The notes under the pieces were generated by a model, which did no database searches, was not told the DNA's origin, and was given only the letters and a program-made list of their open reading frames with translations. Made by a program: the position numbers and the translations under genes. This document shows positions 24,312-36,100 of a stretch of DNA of 64,000 nucleotides, in pieces (within the stretch, counting starts at the first letter, position 1; the number at the start of each line of letters is the position of its first letter). The DNA is from Cheilinus undulatus (lineage: Eukaryota > Chordata > Actinopteri > Labriformes > Labridae): assembly GCF_018320785.1 (NCBI RefSeq), contig NC_054877.1:22364329-22428328 (forward strand), read 5' to 3'.

Positions 24312-25750
24312 AAACACTAATTTAGACAAGCCTACAGTCATACATGATATGTTTCATTTATACCAAGTTTGCTATGCTAAATAATACTAAGCCAAATATT
24401 ACACACTGAATCTTTAAGGACCAATGGTGTACTTATTTTTCACCACTGTGGCTGCAGGTGTGCTAAAAGTGACAATAAAACATGCAAGTGACACACTTAA
24501 AAAGTAAATAATACACTTTTAATGGATCTTAATTAATCGTAATAATGCATTAATTCTGACAGTGTGATGATTTGCAGAATGGGACCCAGAAGTAAAGCAT
24601 GAACCAAGGTTGTAGGTACAAAGGAGTTTTATTTTACAGAACATAATGGTTCAAAACGAAGGTGAGTGAGCTGGCTGGTCGCTGGCAGAGGCTGTGCAAG
24701 AGAAGAAGACAGGGTATTAGAAAAGACAAATAGTAACTTAAAAAATAATAATTTCTGAAAAAAAAAACCCCCAGAACTAAACATCGAATTGGAGATTGAG
24801 AGAGCCGGGTTACCACACAGAAGGCCGTAGGAATACTCTGGCATCTGGAGACTCCATGAGGTAGTAAAAAGGAAATCTTGATTGCCCAAAGATTGGCTGC
24901 AGCCAAGACTGCCCAGTGCTTGTGCCCTCTCCAACCAGCCTACAGTGAGAGGGAGACAAACACACAGAGCCGCCTCTCTAAAACAAAACAAAACAAAACA
25001 AAACATACAAAAAAACCCCCATCAATCTAAACACTGAGAAATCACAAACAAAAGCTTTTGTAAATCGCTTTGGTTCAACTGTTAAATGTATCATCTATTG
25101 TATGGAAAATGTAAATGTTTGACACCCACCCCTGGCAGTGAATTTAGGCATTAAGATTCATGGAATAAATAATAAATCTTGTTTTTGGTGATATTGCTTT
25201 TGAACGTCATTAAGAGGCATCAGTTCTTATTTCAGTTTTTAAGAATGTTTTGTCTTCTTACAGGGTTTTGATACTAGGATTTTGATTTGGAATTAAATGT
25301 TTAAGCCAGCACACAGCAGGTAGTTAACAACTGTCAGACCCATAAGAAAATAGATCCAGCATGATGCCAACTTGTTAACATTTGATTTTAGACTTTACGA
25401 GAGAAATATCCTCTTTATTTTGTTAAAAACAACAACAACAACACTGTGCCCACGCTTGGCCTTATTTTTCACTGGCCACGAGTCACACTTCGCCTTAACG
25501 GAGTCATAAAAATATATAGCGTTTTTAAATAAACAGCATAAATAGCTCTAGGTAATCAGGCTTTACAGAGTTTCGCGCATTTATTCGTGTGGTGGGTCGG
25601 TGGATCGTTTTTGGTCATACATACAAATGAGTTTTCTAACGCTTCGGGCAACATATTGCCTACTCACGCACCCACTCCAAAAAAGAAAAATCTCCCCTAA
25701 TTTTAGTCAAAAATAAATACAAATCTATTAAAGACATAATTTGGCTCCAG
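24312..25750. other. Intergenic DNA with (AAAAC)n
   Basis: A short AAAAC repeat lies at 24978-25003 and ACA repeats at 25430-25443. No gene was recognised. Confidence 0.5.
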
Positions 25751-25799
25751 TTTATTCAGACCCAGAAATGAACCTAGCAACCGAGAGCGCGTGAGCGTG

Positions 25800-26042
25800 C
25801 GTTTATGAAGTGTAAATTGACGTCATTGATTGATTAGGTCTTATCCACCTCCCCATAGATAGTCCTCGTGCTCCTCTGTGCACACAACCATACAGTTACT
25901 GTAGCCAGCCTCATTGTGGGTGCACATCTCTGACTCTCTCTGACAAAAAGCAAATGTAAAAGAGGTTTAAAGTTGTTTTTTGAACGTTTTCCGGGATCTT
26001 AATTGCACGTGAGGACGCGGATTAAAGCAGCTCAGCACTTCG
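25800..26042 (+). promoter_or_regulatory. Candidate opsin promoter and non-coding first exon
   Basis: This is a more G/C-rich stretch about 1 kb upstream of the opsin start codon. It holds a full palindromic CRE, TGACGTCA (25819-25826), and a GGATTA word near 26019, the core of OTX/CRX sites known from photoreceptor genes. A donor-like sequence (cttcg/gtgagg) at 26042/26043 could end a non-coding exon. The coding exon at 27114 begins immediately after a good acceptor (cccttttcag), which implies such an upstream exon. All sites are motif matches only. Confidence 0.35.
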
Positions 26043-27113
26043 GTGAGGTGAGGCAAGTTTATGATTTAAGGGGGAATAACGTATTTTGCCGTTGGTGAAT
26101 TTTAGGCGCAAATTAGGCGAACATTTTCCCAAGGAGAGCTGGAAGGCTGCTTTTTAAAAATCTTCATTGGTATCCTAAAGTCATCTTGTGTTGTTATTCT
26201 AGAACTGCATTACTTTTGTCTTGTGTCAGCGTTGTATTGTAGGCAGCATCCTGTTTGAGTTGCTAATCTTAATAGGACCCAAAACGCCAGATACACGTTG
26301 TCATTAAAAACAAATAAACAGAACAAGTCTTTCTGTCACTCACTCACTCACTCTCCCCTTTTTCTCTCTAAACTTTTTATTCTGGGGCAGAAGTCTTAAT
26401 AGTTATTCCCTCTACCTCACTGCCTTATGCTGACACATTTATCACTTTCAGGTGAGGCATGGCTGAAAATGACGTAGACATCTAGATATATCCTAGGAAA
26501 AAAGATTTAACTTGTTGTAAAACTGACTATTTGTAAAATTGCTTTTGTTGAAGAAGTATTAGTGTGACCTCAGTTTTTACAGAAAAGAATTTTGAAAAAT
26601 GTTTTTGGAACTTGAATTAAAGGGACATTGACATGTCTTATTTTTATTCAAAGACTTAATTTTGCAGTTCAGCTGTTAATCTGTGGCAGTGAGCAAAAAT
26701 TGAAATCCCAGAAAAACGTGCTGCTGAGAAGAGGAAGAGCGCATTGAGATGCACATGGTTGTGTTGAGTTCAGGCTCAGAAAGCTGGAAACCTACTTCCA
26801 CTGGTATCTTGTGTGTGCCTGAAATGTTGGAGTTCAGGAGAGGCATTAGTTATAAGACATCTACCTTACTTTCTCTGTATGAAAACATGTGAAACGACCT
26901 TTTGACCCACACTGTTGGAGGAGGTTAGCACTGGTTTTGTAAACATCCACCTGAAGGACACATACCTAAATGAAGTTAACTGATTATTGGCACCTCCCTG
27001 TCACATAAAAAATACCCAGCTGCAGTGTAAAACTACTACTGTGTACTGAATCGTCAGTTAAGGTAAAACATTTTTAGTTGAAGCACTTCTAAAAATCTCT
27101 AATCCCTTTTCAG

Positions 27114-30100
27114 ATGGCACTCTTAGAAGACGTTGCATTCAACTCCAACATACCTGTACCTCTGGATATAACAGTAGCAGTGGTCTACTCCATTTTTGGT
27201 GAGTTAATCTTCATGGATTCAAACTAATTTAGTCTTTTTCCCCTCTTAACAGAAAATAAAGAGCTAATAATGACACTAATGATGCTGTCAGTAATGAGAT
27301 TTCTACTTTCTCTGTTAAGGCTAAATGAGAAACAGCATGAAATGAAAGAGCACATTATGATGCCTTGGAAGCGTGCTACTTTAATATTTCTACTGTTACT
27401 GAGTAAATCACTCCAATATCATCTCTTTAATAACCACTGTGTATATGAATAATTCTTGTTCTCACCTTTCATCAGAGATGCACACAGACTTAGAGAGGGC
27501 CGAGTGTTACAGCTGCAGGTTCAACTACATAAGGGGCCTCTGTTAGTAAAACACTTTGCCATGTGCTGAAGAAAAAAATCCTACCCTTATTACCTTTCAT
27601 CTCAGTCTTTGATCTTCACAGATTCCTGACATTTAAGGTTACCAGCACACTTTTTAAAGGTGACCAAACACATACAGTTTGGATTTTAGTGTGAATCATT
27701 ACTTTCTACGAAGACCTTAAGGGGGCAACACCAGAGAAAGAGAGGTTTCTGGTATGGATATATGCACTCCTCCATGTGTTTGTGCACCAGAAAGTTCTGC
27801 CATTTTGTCTCAGATTTTCACATATGCATGACAAACTTTGATATAGCACACGAATCTTGTCTGTGAGCATGTGAAACTTTATTGTGAAAATATATAATTT
27901 TCTCATGAGCCTGTAAATCTTAATTGTGAGCACCTAAAACGTACCTGTGAAGGTGCTTGTTTAGTTCAGTTGGTAGCAGGTGCTCATATACAGAGGCTAC
28001 AGTCCCTCATGTACTGGCAGCAGGACTGGATCCCAGGCTTGATGCTGTTTGTTGCATTTATAAGAGAATTCCATCTGGGTACTTTTCCCAAACAATACCA
28101 GCTCATCTCTATCTGAGTCCGTGTTGTAGTCGAGTCACCAAACCTCGAGTCAGAGTCGAGTCCTGAATCCCTAGTGTTCAAGTCCAAGACAAGTCTGAGT
28201 CACCAAAGAAAAATCTGAGTCAAGTCCGAGTCGAGTCCTCTTTACCTGAGCCCGAGTCAAGTCCCCATTACCTAAAACCTAGAGTCAAATTAAATTAAAT
28301 GATCAATTATTTTTAAGCCATCCCAGCTTTACAGCTGGGTTACGTTGATGTGTTTCATTAATGTATGTATTTCCTCAACTTTTTATTCTAAAGGGCCAGA
28401 GGAGCTATTACACTCTTCATCTATATTAGTTATATTAACAGGATTATTTGTGTATTTAGGGTGGAAAAATGAGACAACATGTTTTTAACTGCACTCATAC
28501 TCTACATCTATCTTATATTAAATATTCCTCCTTTAAAATGACTGGATTTATTCAGATTTCTCATTAAAAACTAAAATTCCAATTTTCTCCTTGGGACATT
28601 TGAACACATCATTAAAAGGTCTTAAATACTCTAAAGTCTGAGCTGTAATTAAACACATCATAATTTTTCAGTATGCCACCTCGTTTAGCTCACTAATCAG
28701 CGTTACCTCACCATTGGTAACGCAGATTTCAACGATGGATTGATATTTTTATAACTGACAGGACTCACTACAGGGTTTAAGAGTTTTTGTCACTCCGTCC
28801 AAGACTGAGGAGGATTACTGTACAGCAGCAACAGCAGCTAATATGACGAGTCTGAGCAGCTGATGGAGATTTTCTGCAATTCAAAGGTAGGCTGGCTGCG
28901 TTTTAGTTTAATTTCTTGTAAAGATTACCGCGGGAATACAGAGAAGAGCCACAGGTTTAAGCTACCTATCAACCTATCACCTCCTCTCTCTATCACCCAG
29001 GCTCCCCCGCTCCTCCTGCTCTCTCTCCTCTGGTTGTTTTCACAGACAACAGGTTAGACACGCGTGAACACGCATGCAGGTGAACACACACTGGGCGCTG
29101 CGTGAACACTGATCAGTTATATGGGGTTTTCTCACACAAAAACAACAAATATTACAGAATAAAATAGTCTTCAGCAAAAATGGTTCGAGTCCTCCACTTC
29201 ATCCTCGAATCCTGACGCAGTTAAAGCTCAAGTTCGAGTCCAAGTCCGAGTCACGAGTCCTCCAAATCAGGACTCGAGTCCGAGTCCTGTTCTCAAGTAC
29301 TACAAGACTGATCTGATTGAAAACACTCCATCAAATAAATGGTGTTGAAGGATGGGGTCTTTAGGGATTGAAAAGTTTGAAATATAAAATTATAGTTATT
29401 GGGAGCCCAAGTCCACTGGTCAGTAAGTCAAACATAAAAACTGTGATTTCTCTGAATATGGATTGACATTGTAACATGATAAAATAAACAAAGTGATAGG
29501 TGCATCCATCTTATTTCTGGTGGCTCTACTAGATATTATATTGTGGTTGGAACTACCAGTGACATAAAGGCAATAGAAGCATGTTTCTCCTAATGGCATA
29601 CTGTCTTGAGATGAAAGGAAAAAATCCTCAATTTAGTTAGTATTGCTTTATTTTTTTTTAAATCAAGCATTCAGCTAAATGTTTTGGTAAGCTCACAGTT
29701 ACAGTATGTTAAATTTATGAAACACCTGGTACCTGTTATTGTACATCAACCTGAAAAGGTCACAACATGAATCATAGATATCATTAAAGTAAACTTAAGA
29801 AGGACTATTTGGTGAAATAATAGTTTCTAAAAATCCACAAAACTAGAGAAAAACGTTAAAGATCTGACTGGGCTTTGCATCTCTGCATTACTGTGCGAAT
29901 ACTGATATGAAGCTACAAAAGTTGGTTAATACAATGGTGGACTCAGAGCCCCCCTTGGTGCCCTAATGTTTAAGAAAATTCATGCAAAGTGCCCTCTTGT
30001 ATGCCACTATGGTAGATGAGAACAATAAAGTGCCCTCTATGGTGCTTTCTGAGTGACAACATTTGCCAGATTGGTCCATTTAATGCTCTCTGAGTGGACA

Positions 30101-33100
30101 AAATTATACAAATATTCTTTATTTATTTCAACTTCCCATAAGCACAACAATCTCCTTTTGGTAGTAGAAGATATCATTAGTAAACATTAGTCTTAGGCCG
30201 CTTTCACATTAGGCCCAGTAGTTTTGAGTCGCGCCGCGATCCTCCCCCTCCCCCTTCCCCCCTGGCTTGCTTTCACACTGGCAATATCGAACAGTGCCAG
30301 GGCACACTTGTGTATTTACTCGGTCTGAAACAGCAGGTGGCGGTATGCACGTAGCTGGTTTACAACCCCGCAAAGGAGAAGAGAGAAGAAGAGGCTGCCA
30401 TGGCAACCACTGGGGTCATGACCTGAGCGAATATTATTTTTGTTTTGACCTGGCAAAAAGTCCATCCTGCAGCCATGGATGATTAAAATCACTTTTAGGA
30501 TGCCAGCAACTTCGTATCTGCACATCTACTACAGCTCAGAGGATTAAATGGGCTCCAGCTGAGTAGACACAACGGTTTTTGAGGTGACAGGAGACTTTTA
30601 TTGCCACTGCACCTCCTCTCACTGACTCCAAATTGTGTTCATCTGTAAGGTGAGTCACAACAGACTGTTTATTGGGTGGATTCTGATGATTTCCGCCCTT
30701 TATTGAGGAAAAATTTGAACAAACTGCCGCGCTGTGGAAAGAAGTTTAGCTTTTATGATGATGTCATAAAGGTGACACGACGCTCTGTCCTGTATCCGAG
30801 TGCAGTTGCATTCACATCTCATCTGAACCGTGCCAGAGTCCACTTGAATCATGCCCAAGACCACCTCCCCAAGTGGGCCCGGGCCCGGTGCCCCGGTGCA
30901 TTTCATTTGCATTCACACTACCCAAACAACTGGACTTTGGGCTCAAGAGCACTCGGATCCGGGACGAGGCCCCTAGTGTGAAAGCTACCTTAGCAATCTC
31001 AGTCACATATACTACAGTACCCATAATCTTAGAGTGGTACAGTGACGTCAATGGTTGGTTTGCTGTGTGTGGAAATGTCTACTACACCTGTGAATATGAC
31101 TGTCAGCAGTTGATTATAACAATAAATGCCATCTGAGCCACAAATTATGATATATTCAAAATGTAGCCTAAACACTATAATATAGATACGTTTAGAAAGT
31201 AGGTATGTGAATGGTTTAAATAAAGCCTATCATTAACAATGAATTAAGTGAACCACTGTGGATTCTGGGTTAGTACGCAGTCTTGAACCATTTCCTCCAT
31301 TTTACAAGTGCTATTTTTGTGCCAGAAAAATCCCCACAAACATCAAGGAGATTTCCCCAATCTCTTCCTAGTTCCATATAATTCACAAAAAATTCTCCAA
31401 AACATCCAAACAAATTTCCTAACATTTCCAAGGAAATATTTTGAAAATATAAAAGGGCAACTCCCCCAAATTCCCAACCAAATTTCTCAACAAGTACAAA
31501 TAAGTTTCCCAAATATCCATGAAAGTACCTAAACATTTCAAAGCAACAAAAAATGCAAATCAGATTTCCCAAAATTACAAATATACTTTCCAAAGTCCAT
31601 GGTAATATCAATAATTTCCAAACAAAATTTACCAGACATCCTGGTGAGTCTCTCAAATTCTCTTGAAATCAAAATAAATAATGATTAAAAAAAAAAAAAA
31701 CAAAGCAAGTTTCCTGAATAACTTCCAGTGAAATTCTCTAAAATATGCAACCCCCAAAAATTTACATGAAAATTCCAGAAAATTTCATTGCAAATCCTCC
31801 CAACATTTCAAACAAGTAACATGAACTTTAATGGACATTTTTAGCAACTGTCTCAGAAAAGAAAGAAGAAATTATTACTATATTGTATGGAAGCCAAAAT
31901 ATAATATCCTCATATGTACATGCAGGGTCTTAGGAGGTTGAAGTAAATCCTGGCCAGTGTTAGTTTTGGCAGCTATTTTTAATTTTAGTCTTCGTTTTAA
32001 TCTTTAAATGAAATGCATTTAATTTGTAGTCACATTTTGGTCATTTCTATCCTTTTTAGTTTTAGTCTAGTTTTAGTCCATAAAAAGTTCTCGTATTTAG
32101 TCTTAACTTTTGGTCCAAGCATTTATTCTCTTGCCTAAATCTGGTACCAAATCATGGCACTGTGCACCCTGCCAAACCTGGGGTCCCTGCTCTCTCTCTC
32201 AGCTGAGAGTCAGTAGAGATACAGCTACATTGTCTTTTAACAGATTTACCGACATCAGAGAAATATCATGGATTTTGAATGATGAGAACTACAGTAGTCT
32301 AGTTTTAGTCATCTTGATGAAAACTAAACTTAGTTTTTGTCAGTTTTAGTCATCACAGATCTATTTTTGTTAGTCTTAGTCTAGTTTTCATCACAGAAAA
32401 AAAGGCTGTCGACAAACATTTTTAGTCATAGTTTTAGTCGACAAAATTAACACTGATCCCTGCCATTAGGCTTCTAAGCCCCAGAGTTCATGTAATGTCC
32501 ACATTCAGGGCTTTTGTCTGTTTATCCTATAGGAGTATGTTCACTGTTTGGAAACAGCACGCTGCTGTATGTCTCCTACAAGAAAAAGCACCTCCTGAAA
32601 CCTGCAGAGTACTTCATCATCAACCTTGCTGTTAGTGACCTGGGCCTGACTCTTTCCTTATACCCAATGGCGATAACTTCAAGCTTCTACCACAGGTACT
32701 ACACTCTGCATCTACAGTAGCAAAGAGACAAAATGAAAACTTGAATGCCAAAAAGCTATAATGTCAAATTTTGCCTTTAGTTCAGACTCTATTAAGAGGT
32801 TATTTTATTACATTTGTTTAGCAATATGTTGGCTTGTGAGTTCACAGAGAGTGTTAATTCTCCTGCTACTCTCTTCTCAACTTCTCCCGGATCGATTTTC
32901 CTCTCTGCCTCTGCTTTGCACCCTCCTCTTTCCCTTTCTCACACCCCCTTGCCCTCCTACGCAGGTGGCTGTATGGGAAAACAGTGTGCTCCGTGTATGC
33001 TTTCTGCGGCATGTTGTTTGGGATCTGCAGTCTGACCACTCTCACCCTACTGAGCGTGGTGTGCTTTGTGAAAGTGTGTTATCCTCTCTATGGTAAGTCT

Positions 33101-36100
33101 TCAAAGGACCTATTTTTTGCCCACTGAAATGACAAAGGATTAACCATCACATTCCTAAGTGGCTGAGTGTTGATTTATCTGCAGAAGGAAACGAAGTGAT
33201 AATCCCTCCACAAAGCAGTGCACATTAGCCTTTCTTTGAGGACCGACAAGTCTGAGGGCTCCACTCAATACCCATTACTGTGTGATGTTGGTTAATGCAG
33301 TGCAACGGGGCCCTTAATTTGAACTCACAAAATCATGATTTCCCAGGCAGTGTCACAGGAAACTTTTTGAACTCAACTCTCATTTACAATCTAATGGTAT
33401 TTTTTGCCACTTTATCGTTGACAAATGATTAAGTGACAACGTTCCTAAACTGCAAAAATATTTTTCCTTTGGTTACTGTATTTTGATGTCTCATTGTGGT
33501 TTCTAACCACCTGTACTTTAAAAACAAACCCCTCAGTATCATTACTTAATATGCATATATGCACCAGCAAAAGTGGTAATGTCTGTATGTCACATGCACA
33601 GAGGCTTCTGTCTGTGGGCACAGAATCAAATAAAACCTGTGGCTTTTTGTTCTCTACATGAAATTCCTAACTCACTCTCTTTCTTCCCAGTTTCAAAAAG
33701 TAATAAATGTATACGTATAATTTACTGAAAGTTAAGTCAAATTCCAGTTGGTTTTGTTGATCTCAGCTTTGTGTTCATAGATAGAACAGCTCTTACTTTA
33801 GCTGTTGCTAAAATGTTCAAACTTTGTGTTTTTTCAAATTAAGACCTCCCTATCTGACTGTTGGCCTTACAATGGTGTGGAGAAAGAGGGACACCGTGTC
33901 TATGAGCATAATAAGAAAGTGTCTAAGAGTACAACAGAAAGAGAACCAGCAAACTTTGAAAACAGAAAAATGATCCTCTTTGAGATGCACATTAATCAGT
34001 CTATTGTTTCAGCATTTGTCTGCAGCTCTCTGGGGCAGAAATGTGATGACAGGAAGGGAGAGGAAGCTTGGGGGTGACAGGGCTGTGCCAAAAGAGAGCA
34101 TTTTATTTTGCTCTGAAAATCTGCTCTGAAAGTTGCATTGAAAGCCTTTAAACAGGTAACATGACTCGTCCCTCACTCCAGTCACACCATATTTATTGGA
34201 CTTCTTTCTATTTTTTTCAGTCTGAAGTCATCCAACCTCTTGCTCTACCTGAGGTTGCTTGATATCTATCAGTGCACCTTTTTTCCATCAGCGCTCTAGC
34301 TAAAAGGATCCAGGATCTAAGGGATGAGAGATTTTAACATATCACTGCAACTGCAAAATCAAAACTCCACAACTGCTCTTGCTAGAGGACATCCACAAGA
34401 CAGAATGTTCAGGGTTCCCTAACACCCTCTAAAAAACCCTGGGTGCCATTGGATCTTGGTTACGTAAAGATAAATCCTTTTGATGTAATGTGCCAAGCTT
34501 CGCTGAGAGTGAGGAGAATATCCCTATTACATCCCATAGAAACCAAATCCAGGATAATCTTGTTTGGAGGTTTGATGCAGTACGAATGGCTGCATGCTGC
34601 ACATAAAGCCATTGGTTGTATCCTCATTCACCATGAATTACCAAGGAAGTTCATGCTTTAAGGAAACTTCAGCCAGTCTGAACCTATAGACAAATGCTGT
34701 GGCTGATTATTGGGTTCTGCCATCTTGGATGGCTGCCACAAATGCAGTGACAACAACAGAAAGTTGGATTTAAAGTATTAGACAGCTGCTAATAAATGTT
34801 CATTAATACAATTATCTTACACTTAGTTAGATTTTACATTGGAGGCATCATTTACATGTAGCATTTACCAATATGTCAAATATCTGTTTGAGAAATAGGG
34901 GCAGGCCTTGACTGCCTGCCATATATTTGTAATGAAGTACTGTGTAGTATACCATTATTCTGCTAATTTGTTAGCTAAATATTAAACACTGGCTGACAGT
35001 GTGGGTCAACACATTTATTTAAATGAATGTCAATGACAACATATTTCTCATGTACCTGCAGGCCTTAATGCAGCCCTTAGTCAATAATGTTCCCTGTTTA
35101 GTAAAAGAGCAATACAAGATTGCCTTATGAATTGCCTGGAAATCAACAATAAAATGACGTGTCTCCCTATCCTTGCTCTGTTTTCCTGCTTTGGTAATCA
35201 GCTGGAATGGGTGTCTTTTCACTAAAGGTCTAAGCCAATCCCATTCTGCCACAATTTTATCATCCTACTATTGTTTTATTTTAAACTCTGTTGTTTCTGT
35301 GTGACTGTTGCAACCCTCCTCCACCCCAGCCACCTCCATTACATCTCATCAGTGTCCAGGTCCAGCTTCTCCATGCCATCCTGCATCTCTTCATCACCAT
35401 GTCATCTTATTAGTGTCCGGGTCAAGCTTTTCAGAAGTCCACTCCTCATCTTAACCGTCCTTTCTTCATCCCCACTACCTGTGTCTGGAATCTATAGGGG
35501 GTATCCTTTCCTGTTGTCAGCCTCACTACTCCTTCAAGTATGTAAAAACATCACCTTGGAGTCTATTTACCAAAAACAATTTATATTTTCTAAACATGAA
35601 AGGAAAAAAGGGGGAAAAAAGCTGTCATTCAAGCACGTGTTTGAATGTTCTTGTAATCGAGTGTCTTACCTGCTGCGATTCCTCCAGCTCTGTTAAAAGT
35701 AAACAGGAGTCCTTGGACCTTTACTTTTTCCTCAGCTGTCTTTTGCTAATTCTGTATGCAAGTATATCCATATCCTTATATAAAGACGGCCCTCCATGGA
35801 GGACTGTCCAGATACAGTATTTACACCAACATCTTTAAGAGAACAGTGAGCTCAGCAAACCCTTAAACTGGACAGCCACCTCAAGAGACAAAAACACACT
35901 TAAACTATAGATACAGTAAGATTAAACCATAAACTAGCTTTGCTCAAGTAGACTGTAGGCTGACATGGAGAAGTCCTTCTGGGAAAACCTCTGACTATAA
36001 AACATGCAGTACATGCTGCTTTGCAGATTTGACTATTAGCCATAATGTCATACACTTCAAGGTAGACTTTCCACAAGCTAACTTTCTATATTATCCACTT

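Noticed and set aside
27952-28090. Possible tRNA gene
   Set aside because: The A box is tRNA-like, but the B box is degenerate and no cloverleaf is complete; it is a SINE fragment.
31270-31656. 128-codon minus-strand frame with many Leu, Phe and Gly
   Set aside because: It follows from the repetitive AAATTTCCC words; no signal peptide or known domain.
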